A DNA stretch of 64,000 bases from JANXQG01 sp963775975 (GTDB lineage: Bacteria > Planctomycetota > Planctomycetia > Pirellulales > Thermoguttaceae): NCBI GenBank assembly GCA_963775975.1, contig CAVZKX010000001.1, positions 1,612,001 to 1,676,000 of the forward strand. The letters are read 5' to 3'. The notes beneath the pieces were generated by a model. It was not told the DNA's origin and did not search any database. It saw nothing but the letters and a program-made list of their open reading frames with translations. The first letter of the stretch is position 1, and every line of letters begins with the position of its first letter. The translations under genes were made by a program, and so were the position numbers. Shown one piece after another: positions 1-7,951 of the stretch.

Positions 1-962
1 AGGCAGCGGCGGCAGGCAAGCTCTCCACGGACGAGCAAATCCGCGCGCAGGCCCGGCGGATGCTGGCGGACCCGCGCGCGAAGACCAAGCTGCGGCTCTT
101 CTTCCTGCAATGGATGAAGGTGGAAACGCCGCCGGAACTGTCCAAAGACCCGAAGACGTTCAAAGCCTTTGACGCGGCCATCGCCACTGATCTGCGAACG
201 TCGCTGAAAATGTTTGTGGAGAACGTGATGTGGGATAAGGCGTCCGACTTCCGCCAATTGTTGCTCGCCAACTACACCTATATGAACGACCGTCTGGCGA
301 ACTACTACGGGCAAGAGCTGCCCGGCGGCGACGATGGTCCAAAGACGGACTTTCAGAAGGTAGTATTCGAGCCGGGGCAACGAGCGGGCATCCTGTCGCA
401 TCCCTATTTAATGGCCGTCTTCGCGCATCCGGCCGACACTTCGCCAATCCTGCGCGGCGTGTTTATCTCCCGAGGCGTTCTTGGACTGGCATTGCGTCCG
501 CCGCCGGAGGCCATCGCCCCGCTGGCCGCGGAGTTGCAACCGTCAATGACGACGCGCGAGCGCGTCGAGCTTCAGACGCGGCCAGAAGCCTGTCAGTCGT
601 GTCATGCGACGATCAATCCGCTGGGCTTTGCCCTGGAGCGATTCGACGCCTCCGGCCGCCTGAGGCAAGAGGAGAAAGGCCGGCCGATCAACGCCGCCGG
701 GGCCTACCGGACGCGCGACGGCAAGCAAGTGCGGTTCGCCGGGCCGCGCGAACTGGCCGAGTTTCTCGCCAACAGCGATGAAGTCCATCAGGCGTTCCTG
801 GAACAATTGTTTCGTTATCTTGTCAAGCAGCCGGTCCAAGCGTATGGGCCGAAGACGTTGACCGACATCAAACACGCCTTCGCCGCGAAGGAGTACAATA
901 TGCAGGACTTGGTTGTTGAAATTGCTGCGCACACAGTGACCATGAAAGGAACCAACCCGTGA
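1..962 (+). CDS. DUF1592/DUF1588/DUF1585 planctomycete cytochrome-like protein, C-terminal part
   Basis: The reading frame is open to the left edge of the window, so the N-terminus lies outside. The visible part matches the C-terminal half of the large planctomycete DUF1587/1592/1588/1585 proteins, which are predicted secreted and often carry an N-terminal cytochrome-c-like PSCyt1 domain. A C-x-x-C-H heme-type motif (CQSCH) is encoded near base 591 inside the DUF1588 part, followed by the usual NPLGF..ERFD stretch. The end resembles DUF1585. The stop overlaps the GTG start of the DUF1552 gene by four bases, so the two are translationally coupled. This gene pair is a planctomycete hallmark. 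Substrate and reaction are unknown. Confidence 0.9.
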   Translation, partial: AAAAGKLSTDEQIRAQARRMLADPRAKTKLRLFFLQWMKVETPPELSKDPKTFKAFDAAIATDLRTSLKMFVENVMWDKASDFRQLLLANYTYMNDRLANYYGQELPGGDDGPKTDFQKVVFEPGQRAGILSHPYLMAVFAHPADTSPILRGVFISRGVLGLALRPPPEAIAPLAAELQPSMTTRERVELQTRPEACQSCHATINPLGFALERFDASGRLRQEEKGRPINAAGAYRTRDGKQVRFAGPRELAEFLANSDEVHQAFLEQLFRYLVKQPVQAYGPKTLTDIKHAFAAKEYNMQDLVVEIAAHTVTMKGTNP

Positions 963-2284
963 CACGTTTTATTACTCGCCGCGAAATCCTCCGCAAACTG
1001 GGTGTCGGTTCGGCCGTGCTGCCTTTGGTTTGGAACCTGCCGAGCCTGTGCGACGGCGCTCCGGCGCCGCACACTCGCAAGCAGCGGCTGGTCATCATGT
1101 TCAGCCCCAATGGCGTCATCCCGCACAACTTCTGGCCGGACAAGGAGGGCGAACTGGAGTCGTTCAAACCGAGCCTAGAGCCGCTGGAGCCGTTCCGCAG
1201 GAAAACGCTCATCCTGCACGGTGTATGCGACAAAATCCGCGGTGATGGCGACAACCACATGCGCGGGATCGGATGCCTCTTGACCGGCGTCGAACTGCTG
1301 CCGGGCAACATTCAGGGCGGATCGGACACGCCCGCCGGCTGGGCGAACGGTCGCTCGATCGACCAAGAGATCACGAACTATTTGCAGGGCAATCCGGCAA
1401 CGCACACCCGCTTCGGCTCGTTGGAGTTCGGCGTACTGGTGCCCAATCGGGCCGACACCTGGACGCGGATGGTCTATACGGCCGCCAACCGGCCGCTGGC
1501 GCCGATCAGCAGTCCCTATCAGATGTTCAACCGCCTCTACGGCCGCGTCAAGGACCGCGAAAGCCTGAAGAGCGTGATGGACGATCTTCAGGACGAGCTC
1601 AAGAGCGTCAGCCGGCGGCTGAGCGCCGAGGACCGACAGTTGCTCGCCGAACATGCCACGTTCGTCCGCGATATGGAGCAGGACCTTCGCGGCCCGCAGT
1701 CGGCGGCGGACGAGCACGCCGTACCGCCGTTGGAACAGGGCATAAAAGAAGACAACGACCAGATGCCGCGGCTGACGCGCCTGCAAATCGATTTAATGAT
1801 CAACGCCTTTCGCGGCGATTTCGCCCGCGTCGCCTCGCTGCAGCTTACCAATTCCGTTGGCCAGGCGCGGATGCACTGGTTGGACATTCCCGAAGACCAT
1901 CACGATCTTTCTCACAAGCCGGACAACGATAAGTCCGCGGTGGACAAGCTAACGCGGATCAACCGCTGGTACTGCGAGCAATTGGCCTACCTCGCCAAGC
2001 GGCTGGCCGAAACGCCCGAGCCGGGCGGCGGCGGCAACATGCTGGACAACACGCTCATCGTCTGGACGAACGAGCTCGGCAAGGGCAACTCGCATACGCT
2101 GGACGACATCCCTTGGGTGCTCGTCGGCGGCGGGCTTGATTACCGCATGGGCCGCTCGCTCCAGTTCAAAAAAGTGCCGCACAACCGGCTGCTCATGGCC
2201 CTGGCCCACGGTATGGGCCACGAGATCAAGACGTTCGGCAATTCTAACTATTGCAAGGACGGAGCGCTGACGGGACTGACGTAG
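959..2284 (+). CDS. DUF1552 domain secreted protein
   Basis: A 441-residue protein starting at GTG, which overlaps the upstream stop (GTGA). The N-terminus has a twin-arginine-like signal (TRREILRKLGVGSAVLP), typical of DUF1552 proteins and indicating export of a folded protein. The body follows the DUF1552 pattern (FSPNGVIPHNFWP near residue 45, LTGVEL near 107, VWTNELGKGNSH near 370). DUF1552 genes nearly always follow a DUF1592/1588/1585 gene in Planctomycetes, and the two products are thought to act together outside the cytoplasm, though no activity is established. A perfect 8-bp hairpin directly follows the stop codon. Confidence 0.92.
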   Translation: MTRFITRREILRKLGVGSAVLPLVWNLPSLCDGAPAPHTRKQRLVIMFSPNGVIPHNFWPDKEGELESFKPSLEPLEPFRRKTLILHGVCDKIRGDGDNHMRGIGCLLTGVELLPGNIQGGSDTPAGWANGRSIDQEITNYLQGNPATHTRFGSLEFGVLVPNRADTWTRMVYTAANRPLAPISSPYQMFNRLYGRVKDRESLKSVMDDLQDELKSVSRRLSAEDRQLLAEHATFVRDMEQDLRGPQSAADEHAVPPLEQGIKEDNDQMPRLTRLQIDLMINAFRGDFARVASLQLTNSVGQARMHWLDIPEDHHDLSHKPDNDKSAVDKLTRINRWYCEQLAYLAKRLAETPEPGGGGNMLDNTLIVWTNELGKGNSHTLDDIPWVLVGGGLDYRMGRSLQFKKVPHNRLLMALAHGMGHEIKTFGNSNYCKDGALTGLT

Positions 2285-2305
2285 GTCCCGCTTGCCGAGC
2301 GGGAC
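2285..2305 (+). terminator. Hairpin after the DUF1552 stop codon
   Basis: Perfect 8-bp arms GTCCCGCT and AGCGGGAC with a five-base loop start one base after the TAG stop. There is only a short T stretch (TGATTT) after it, so it may be a weak or factor-assisted terminator, or a small dispersed palindrome. Confidence 0.5.
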
Positions 2306-2335
2306 TGATTTGCGCCAAGTCTCGTCAAAGCAGAA

Positions 2336-3004
2336 ATGTACGAGCGTTTTACTTACCGCTGTCGAAAGGTCATGCAACTGGCTAACCAGGAGGCGCAGCG
2401 ATTCAATCACGAATATATCGGCACCGAGCACATCCTCCTCGGCCTGATAAGGGAAGGCAGCGGCGTGGCCGCCAACGTGCTAAAGCACTTGGAGGTCGAT
2501 CTCCACAAGATTCGCTTCGATCTCGAAATGCTCATCCACAGCGAGCCCGACAAGGTCTCCATGGGCAAGCTCCCGCAGACGCCGTGCGCCAAGAGAGTCA
2601 TTGAATACGCGATGGAGGAAGCGCGGACTCTCGACCACGATTATGTCGGGACCGAACACATGTTGCTCGGTTTGCTCCGCGAAAACGAGGCTGCCCTGGT
2701 GCTATTGAATCTTGGTGTGCCACTGGATAAGGTTCGCGCGGAGATTCAAGCGACCCTGCAAGGATGGTCTGAGCCGGAAGGAAGGAACGAGTATTCTGGC
2801 CTCAGCCGTATTCATTGGCCTAAAAGTCGCTCAAAGACCGTCGAGACACCACCCGCAGCATGTCCAAAATGCGGTGCCCCGCACCTTGTCCGTGTCTTAT
2901 GGAAGCGCGCCTACCTAATAAGTCAACAAGACCAGGACGATATTAATGCGGGAAAGGCGATCCTCGGTTCCTGTACTGATATGGCGGGATCGCACTGGGT
3001 GTGA
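2336..3004 (+). CDS. ClpC N-domain protein with zinc knuckle, ends at an in-frame TGA
   Basis: Two Clp N-terminal repeats (residues about 3-65 and 85-145, each with the GTEHILLGL / GTEHMLLGL signature) form a ClpC/ClpA-type substrate or adaptor binding domain, but there is no AAA+ ATPase. A zinc-binding CPKC follows (C176, C179). The frame stops at TGA 3002-3004 and continues open in the same frame to 3190, encoding a matching second half: LHCW, then a UVR-like helix pair. The TGA sits exactly where the first cysteine of the second CxxC knuckle is expected (TGA-L-H-C). Most likely a nonsense change or base-call error in a 284-residue protein; selenocysteine is a less likely alternative. Confidence 0.75.
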   Translation: MYERFTYRCRKVMQLANQEAQRFNHEYIGTEHILLGLIREGSGVAANVLKHLEVDLHKIRFDLEMLIHSEPDKVSMGKLPQTPCAKRVIEYAMEEARTLDHDYVGTEHMLLGLLRENEAALVLLNLGVPLDKVRAEIQATLQGWSEPEGRNEYSGLSRIHWPKSRSKTVETPPAACPKCGAPHLVRVLWKRAYLISQQDQDDINAGKAILGSCTDMAGSHWV

Positions 3005-3190
3005 TTGCATTGTTGGCCCGCATGGTCAGACGTTCACAAATATGCGACGGAAGATTACCAATTGCAACGTGCCAAAGAAGAAGCTGTGGCTTCACTCGAT
3101 TTCGAAGCGGCAAGAACCTGCTTGGATGCACAGCGCGACTTGCGGCGGCAATATGACCCGATCGTGGAGACGTTGCTGAGGAACCGGTGA
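3005..3190 (+). CDS. Distal part of the ClpC-N protein (zinc knuckle and UVR motif) beyond the TGA
   Basis: Same frame as the preceding Clp-N gene, directly after its TGA. It encodes LHCWPAWSDVHK, completing a zinc knuckle, and then a UVR (UvrB/UvrC-type) helical motif with KEEAVASLDFEAARTC. Clp-N, zinc knuckle and UVR is the expected architecture of a single protein (compare McsA and ClpC adaptors), so I read this as the tail of the gene at 2336 rather than an independent gene. An isolated start here would have to be TTG, and no ribosome binding site is evident. Confidence 0.55.
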   Translation: MHCWPAWSDVHKYATEDYQLQRAKEEAVASLDFEAARTCLDAQRDLRRQYDPIVETLLRNR

Positions 3191-3235
3191 TGCTATGGAG
3201 AGTGGCGAATTCCGCGTTTCGCACATTTGCCTAAC

Positions 3236-3448
3236 CTAGCGCGCTCTAGCGTGATCGTGCTCGCCACTGCCGCTTATCGAAGTTTCGGGAGCGAAACGGT
3301 ATCCGCCCGCTTGCTTCAATTGATCCTGGAATTGACGGTAATACGCCACGACCTTGTGCACGTCGTGTTCGCAGCGGCGGGAGATTTCGTGTCGGACCTG
3401 CCGGATTTCGGCAATAACTTCGTCAGGCGTCGGCTGTGTCTCCTCCAA
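3236..3448 (-). CDS. Small partner protein of the PIN-domain gene
   Basis: A 70-residue protein, probably started by TTG and overlapping the 3' end of the PIN-domain gene by 26 bases. It has the helical core EVIAEIRQVRHEISRR followed by HDVHKVVAYYRQFQDQ, a pattern I recognise from small proteins that follow PIN genes in cyanobacteria and planctomycetes. It could be an antitoxin or accessory subunit, but here it is downstream of the nuclease gene, whereas VapB antitoxins usually precede VapC. No DNA-binding fold is obvious. Function is inferred only from position. Confidence 0.6.
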   Translation of the reverse strand: MEETQPTPDEVIAEIRQVRHEISRRCEHDVHKVVAYYRQFQDQLKQAGGYRFAPETSISGSGEHDHARAR

Positions 3449-3908
3449 CGTAGTTCAAGGGTGTCGTGATCAGCGGCATCGGCAGCCCCAACTCGCGATT
3501 CACCGCCTGGATATGCTCTATTTTATTCGAATTGGCAAGGTGGCGGCAATTCCAGGTCAGCAAGACATCCATTTGGTAGTGAGAAGCAAGTGCCAAATGG
3601 AGCGCGTCGCCGCCGGGATCGTTTGGCATAGCCCGCCTTTCAATATAGGTCGCCACGATTCGATCTATTTCGTCGTTGATTTCCAGGAGTTTCAAGTTTG
3701 CGACGAGCGCTAAGCGTTCCTCCGTTTTCTCGCTCGAACCTTGTTGTAACTCGAGGAAGTCGGCTGGACTGGTAAACAGGTCAAATTGTGGCGAGAATTC
3801 GGTCCACCATTGCCGAGTCCAATGCATGCGGGCAACTGATTCCGCGTCGGTTCGCAGCGTGTTATAGAAACTCGGGATGGTGGTTTCGATATGAATCTTC
3901 TGTGTCAC
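3423..3908 (-). CDS. PIN-domain nuclease, VapC-like
   Basis: 161 residues starting at GTG with HIETTIPSFYNT, the usual beginning of this PIN subgroup (acidic Glu in the first strand). A central IVATYIERRAMPNDPGGDALHLALA segment carries the Asp/Glu residues expected to bind Mg or Mn, and LLTWNCRHLAN near residue 120 matches the final PIN strand. PIN proteins of this type cut RNA and are mostly toxins of type II systems. The downstream overlapping 70-residue protein is the only candidate partner. No VapB-like gene lies upstream; the next gene there is a divergent recombinase. Confidence 0.75.
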   Translation of the reverse strand: MTQKIHIETTIPSFYNTLRTDAESVARMHWTRQWWTEFSPQFDLFTSPADFLELQQGSSEKTEERLALVANLKLLEINDEIDRIVATYIERRAMPNDPGGDALHLALASHYQMDVLLTWNCRHLANSNKIEHIQAVNRELGLPMPLITTPLNYVGGDTADA

Positions 3909-4088
3909 GGTCGCGCCGAAAACGAGATTGCTTAAAATGGCTCGCTGCTGAGAATAGCAGGTCCGCGGAGCATGAGCAAGCTGTACAGCCGCGCAAGCGA
4001 AGTCCGGAACACGACCTCACGGCCGGCAAACTCCTCATATCCGCGCGCATCGTCAAGCGACCGTCCCTTCTGGCCGATTCTTGACGAT

Positions 4089-5030
4089 ATGCCGATCATT
4101 CCCAAGAAGCCCCTCCGCCCCCGCCCGCCGGCCGCGGCGACGATCTCGAAGTCATATCTCGAATCGTTCGTCGCCTACGTGGCGGGCGAGTGCCATTTGG
4201 CTGAGAACTCCGTGGCCGCTTACCGGCGAGACACGAAGCGGTTCTTTCAATGGCTTCAGGCCCGGCCGGTGACGGCGCTTACGATCCGCGACCTGGCCGA
4301 CTACGTCGCCTGGCTGCACGAGCAGAAGCTCAATCCCACGAGCATCGCCCGGCATATCGCCTCGCTCAAGGTCTTCTTCCGCTATTTGCAGCTTGAGGGC
4401 GTGCTCGTGGAAAGCCCGGCGGAGCTCCTGGGCAGCCAGAAGCTTTGGGAACGCGTACCGAAGGTGCTCACAACCGCGCAGGTGACGCGGATGTTTGAGA
4501 TGCCCCGATCGGGCGACCACTGCTGGCGGCGCGACCGCGCGCTCTTGGAACTTCTCTATGCCACCGGCTGCCGGGCGTCAGAACTGTCGCATTTGAAGCT
4601 CAATGATTTGCATCTGGACGAAGGCTACTGCATCTGCCGCGGCAAGGGAGACAAGCAGCGGATGGTGCCGCTGGGCGCAAAGGCTGCCGCGGCGGTGAAG
4701 ATGTATCTGGAAAAGGAGCGCGGGCCGCTGGCGGCGCAAGTATCCAATTCGCCCGACTGGGTCCTGCTCTCCTATCGCGGACGGCGGCTGCGGCGGGAGC
4801 GGATATGGGAACTGCTGAAGCGCTACGCCCTGCGGGCCGGCGCGCCGCCAGAAATTGGTCCCCACACGATGCGGCACAGCTTCGCCACTCACATGCTGGC
4901 CGGCGGCGCCGATCTCCGCCAGGTGCAGGAAATGCTCGGCCACGCCAGCATTGCCACGACGCAGATCTACACGCACGTCGATCCGGCGCGACTCAAGGCT
5001 GTACACGCCAAGTTCCATCCCAGGGGATAG
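4089..5030 (+). CDS. Tyrosine recombinase of the XerC/XerD type
   Basis: 313 residues from the ATG at 4089; a longer in-frame start at 3972 adds a poorly composed leader and is less likely. The N-terminal SAM-like core-binding domain (residues 20-105) is followed by a catalytic domain with the full tyrosine recombinase set: R162 (GCRASELSHL), K186 (GKGDKQR), H259-x-x-R262 (HTMRHSF), H285 (LGHASI) and nucleophile Y294 (IYTHV). Length and spacing fit the housekeeping XerC/D family that resolves chromosome dimers at dif, rather than a phage integrase. No dif-like site or attachment duplication was seen nearby. It converges with the TPR gene across an inverted repeat. Confidence 0.88.
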   Translation: MPIIPKKPLRPRPPAAATISKSYLESFVAYVAGECHLAENSVAAYRRDTKRFFQWLQARPVTALTIRDLADYVAWLHEQKLNPTSIARHIASLKVFFRYLQLEGVLVESPAELLGSQKLWERVPKVLTTAQVTRMFEMPRSGDHCWRRDRALLELLYATGCRASELSHLKLNDLHLDEGYCICRGKGDKQRMVPLGAKAAAAVKMYLEKERGPLAAQVSNSPDWVLLSYRGRRLRRERIWELLKRYALRAGAPPEIGPHTMRHSFATHMLAGGADLRQVQEMLGHASIATTQIYTHVDPARLKAVHAKFHPRG

Positions 5031-5102
5031 GTCTTTGGTCTTAGGTCTTAGGGCTTAGGGCCCGGCCAAATCCCCAAGTCCCAAGTCCAAAGACCAAAGA
5101 CC
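5030..5102. terminator. Inverted repeat between convergent xer and TPR genes
   Basis: Left arm 5030-5049 (GGTCTTTGGTCTTAGGTCTT) pairs with right arm 5083-5102 with two mismatches, and the inner segments (GGGCTTAGGG with CCCCAAGTCCC) extend the stem, giving a hairpin of about 73 bases. It starts on the last base of the Xer stop codon and sits between two convergent genes, so it could end transcripts from both sides. The short internal GGTCTT repeats suggest a dispersed repeat family rather than a unique terminator. Confidence 0.6.
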
Positions 5103-5145
5103 AAAATCAAACTTCCATTCCACAATTCGTGAATCGCAAGGCACC

Positions 5146-5955
5146 CTACAAAAACGTCTTCACGGCCGTGTCGTCGAGCTTCTTTTCAAGTTCCCTCTGC
5201 GCCTTGATAAGCGGCTGAAGCGCCGCACCGACTTCGGACTCCAAGGGCTTGGCGGGTTTGCCGAAAAGCTCTTCGGGAAGATTGACCGCGTCCTCCCTCT
5301 CTTGCTTGAGTTTGTCGGTGAGCTCCTTGAACTTCTTCATATCGATCCGCTCGTTCAGTTCATCACCCATCCGCTTGTACGTCTCCGCGCGGCGCAAGTA
5401 CGCCAGCGTGGCGTTGGGCTGGAGTTCGATTGTCGCCGTAAACTCCTTGATCGCCTCGTTCGGCCGGTTCGCGTTGCTGAAATAGACGCCGCGATAAAAA
5501 TGGGCCACTGCCGATTTGGGATCTTCGGCAATGGCGGCGGTGAAGTCGGCAACTCCTTGGTCCGGACGGCCGCTATTAGCGTATGCCAGTCCGCGGAGGA
5601 CGAGTATCGCCGGCAAGTGGTGGTTGGCTTCAAGCGCCTTGGTCGCGTTCTCGATGCAATTCTGCCGCATCTGGTATTCCGCATCGACCGCGGCGGTGTA
5701 TTCGCGCGTGTTTCGTCCATTCGGCTGCCTCTGCAGGTTCACCACCTTGGCGTGCTCCCTGGCGGCTAAAGCGGAATAGGTCGTGGTCAGCCCGCGATAC
5801 GCCTTGGTGTAGGTTCGCGTCAGCGCCTCGCCAAAGTCCTTGATGGCTTCCGCGTACTTCTGCTGGGAGCGATAGACCAGGCCACGCCCGTAGTAACCTT
5901 CCGGCCGCGACTGGTCGATATCGATGGCCGCGTTGCAGTCGGCCAGCGCGCGGCA
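5146..5955 (-). CDS. TPR lipoprotein, C-terminal part (after frameshift)
   Basis: This is the continuation of the TPR lipoprotein whose start is at 7031. Reading back from the stop at 5146, the frame is open through AAREHAKV and TRTYTKAYRGLTTT and joins the N-terminal part if one base is restored in the G/C-rich stretch at about 5950-5957 (GEDYARALADCNAA expected). It contains further tetratricopeptide units (YANSGRPDQGVADF, YFSNANRPNEAIKEF) and a charged tail. As a stand-alone gene it would begin mid-domain. I treat both halves as one gene broken by a missing base. Confidence 0.7.
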   Translation of the reverse strand, partial: CRALADCNAAIDIDQSRPEGYYGRGLVYRSQQKYAEAIKDFGEALTRTYTKAYRGLTTTYSALAAREHAKVVNLQRQPNGRNTREYTAAVDAEYQMRQNCIENATKALEANHHLPAILVLRGLAYANSGRPDQGVADFTAAIAEDPKSAVAHFYRGVYFSNANRPNEAIKEFTATIELQPNATLAYLRRAETYKRMGDELNERIDMKKFKELTDKLKQEREDAVNLPEELFGKPAKPLESEVGAALQPLIKAQRELEKKLDDTAVKTFL

Positions 5956-7031
5956 TAGTCCTCGCCCCGCGCGCGGTTCAAGGCGCGCCGGACCAGCGCG
6001 TCGGCCAGCGCCGGATCCAAGGCTATCGCCGCCGTATACTCGTCGAATGCCTTCTTGCCGGCGTGCGCGCCATCGTAAAGAGCGCCGCGCAGTTCGTGAA
6101 CGACGGCGATCGACTTCTTCACGCGGCGCAGTTCTTCCGCGTCTCCTTTGAACTTCGCAGCCAAGGCGGCCGCCGTGCGGCAGTCGTCGGCCGCCTTGTC
6201 GCAGGCGGCGACGTCGGCCAGCGTGGGCATCTCGGCCGACTTCTCCGCGCGGGCTTTCGCGCGAACGACGTACGCCTCCAGGCGCGTTGCATCAAGGGCA
6301 ATTGCCGCATTGCAATCCTCCACCGCCTTGTCGAAGTCCTCCTTCGCGAGGAAGCCTCGCGCCCTTGCGATCCGCGCAGCGACGAACTTGGGGTCAGTTT
6401 CCAACGCCTTGGAGCAATCGTCGATTGCCGCCTGATAATCGCCCAGCGCGAGCATGATTTCCGCCCGGCGCACGAAACCGGCCGTGTCGCGGCCGTTGAG
6501 CTTCAGGACTTTGTCAAAATCCTTCACCGCGCTGTCCAACCGTTTTCGGGACTGCTCACCGTCCGGGTCGGCCTCGGCCATTTGCTGGTAGAGCATCCCC
6601 CGCGCGGCGAGGACGTCGGCGCGCTCGGGATTTTGATCGAGCGCCTTAGAAAAGTCACCGAGCGCCTTGGCCAGTTCGTTTTGGCTCGTCTCCGCCTGGG
6701 CGCGGGTGATGTAGGCGTCGGCCAGCTTGGCATTGATCTTCAAGGCGGCGTTGCAATCTTCAATCGCCTTGTCGAGCTTGCCAAGTCCTACGTACGCCCG
6801 CGCGCGGCATTCGCGGGCATGAGCCGAATCGGGGTCCTTCGCGACCGCATCGTCGAAGCGGCCAAGGGCCTCATTGAAATCGCCGCCGGCAAGTGACTTT
6901 TCGCCCTCGGAAATGATCTCGGCGGCCGATTTGCCGTCGGCCGGCGTGGCCGATGACGTCCCGCCGCAACCTGCGAGTACCAACGGCGCAGCGGCCAGGA
7001 GCCAGTAAAAGTTTCGATGGAGTTGTCTCAT
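5820..7031 (-). CDS. TPR repeat lipoprotein, N-terminal part (frameshifted)
   Basis: The N-terminus is a lipoprotein signal peptide with lipobox LAGC (LVLAGCGG), so the mature protein is anchored to a membrane and faces the periplasm. At least six TPR units follow (AEIISEGEKSLAGGDFNEAL, YVGLGKLDKAIED, FLAKEDFDKAVED and similar), a scaffold for protein contacts. From about base 5955 the frame turns into an arginine/serine-rich nonsense tail (AARWPTATRPSIS), while the true continuation lies in another frame. One base is missing near GCCGCGCGCTGG. The complete protein would be about 630 residues. Partners are unknown; it is a single gene pointing away from the HAD gene. Confidence 0.8.
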   Translation of the reverse strand: MRQLHRNFYWLLAAAPLVLAGCGGTSSATPADGKSAAEIISEGEKSLAGGDFNEALGRFDDAVAKDPDSAHARECRARAYVGLGKLDKAIEDCNAALKINAKLADAYITRAQAETSQNELAKALGDFSKALDQNPERADVLAARGMLYQQMAEADPDGEQSRKRLDSAVKDFDKVLKLNGRDTAGFVRRAEIMLALGDYQAAIDDCSKALETDPKFVAARIARARGFLAKEDFDKAVEDCNAAIALDATRLEAYVVRAKARAEKSAEMPTLADVAACDKAADDCRTAAALAAKFKGDAEELRRVKKSIAVVHELRGALYDGAHAGKKAFDEYTAAIALDPALADALVRRALNRARGEDYAARWPTATRPSISTSRGRKVTTGVAWSIAPSRSTRKPSRTLARR

Positions 7032-7100
7032 TCGACAATTATACTTTATCGGCGGGGCAATCGCGGTGGTCTGGTTCGGTCGTATGGGAAATGACGACCC

Positions 7101-7937
7101 TTACGTCAACAGCCACGACACGACCTCAACCAGGCCGTCGTGGTCGTGCGTGGGCGCGATGCGGTCGGCCGCGGCGATCACTTCGGGCACGGCGTTGCCC
7201 ATCGCCACGCCCATTCCGGCGGCGCGAATCATGGGGATGTCGTTGACGTCATCTCCCACGGCACAGATTTCGTCGTCTGCGATGCCCCAACCGGCCGCCA
7301 GGCGGCGGATGGCCGACCACTTGGTCACGCCCGCGGGTGCGATTTCGCACATGAAGCCGCCATATTTTGGGGGGTGGAGCACGTGCGTGGTGAGCTTGCC
7401 CGGCAGCGCGGCCTGCAAGCACCGCTCGACCGCCAGCATTTCCTCGCGGGTTCCCATCGTGAATCCGGCGAAAATCTCCGGCGGCGGCGCGGCAATAAAA
7501 TCGGGCCACGTCCGCCCGCAGCCGGCATTCAAGGCCAGGTACTCGGCCAGATAGCGGTTCTCGCGCAGCTCGGGCGGCTGATAGAAGTCAAACCCTTCGG
7601 CGAACGTGTCGCCATTGACCAAACCGTCGTAGCCGGCGCGATCGAGCGTCATCAGAAGATCGCAAAGCAGCTTTCGATCGATTTCGGTCTTGAAGATCGT
7701 CTCGTGCGTAGCCGGGTCTTTCACCAGCGCCCCGCTCGCAGTGACCAGCGGCACGCCGATCTTCAGCGGCTCGACGAAATGCAGCGTGTGGCTATAGCGG
7801 CGGCCGGTCGCCAAAACAACGTGGATACCGGCTTCCATCGCACGGCGGAGCGCTGCTTGCGTGGCGGGCGTCAGTTCGTCGCTGCTATTGACGAGTGTGC
7901 CGTCAACGTCGATGGCCAGGAGCCGGTAGCGGGGCAT
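7101..7937 (-). CDS. HAD-superfamily Cof-type phosphatase
   Basis: 278 residues from the ATG at 7937; the 12 codons further upstream run into the preceding oxidoreductase gene and are probably not used. Motif I is AIDVDGTLV (nucleophile D10, acid D12), the cap region follows, and motif IV is VGDDVNDIPMI. This is the Cof/YidA (HAD-IIB) pattern, cytosolic phosphatases acting on sugar phosphates or other small phosphorylated metabolites; the substrate cannot be read from sequence. It lies 14 bases after the Gfo/Idh stop on the same strand, suggesting co-transcription. Confidence 0.87.
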   Translation of the reverse strand: MPRYRLLAIDVDGTLVNSSDELTPATQAALRRAMEAGIHVVLATGRRYSHTLHFVEPLKIGVPLVTASGALVKDPATHETIFKTEIDRKLLCDLLMTLDRAGYDGLVNGDTFAEGFDFYQPPELRENRYLAEYLALNAGCGRTWPDFIAAPPPEIFAGFTMGTREEMLAVERCLQAALPGKLTTHVLHPPKYGGFMCEIAPAGVTKWSAIRRLAAGWGIADDEICAVGDDVNDIPMIRAAGMGVAMGNAVPEVIAAADRIAPTHDHDGLVEVVSWLLT

Positions 7938-7951
7938 GGTGGAATTTCTCG

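Noticed and set aside
3972..4088. Longer start of the Xer recombinase
   Set aside because: The 39 additional residues are Ser/Arg-rich and have no counterpart in Xer proteins; ATG 4089 gives the normal length.
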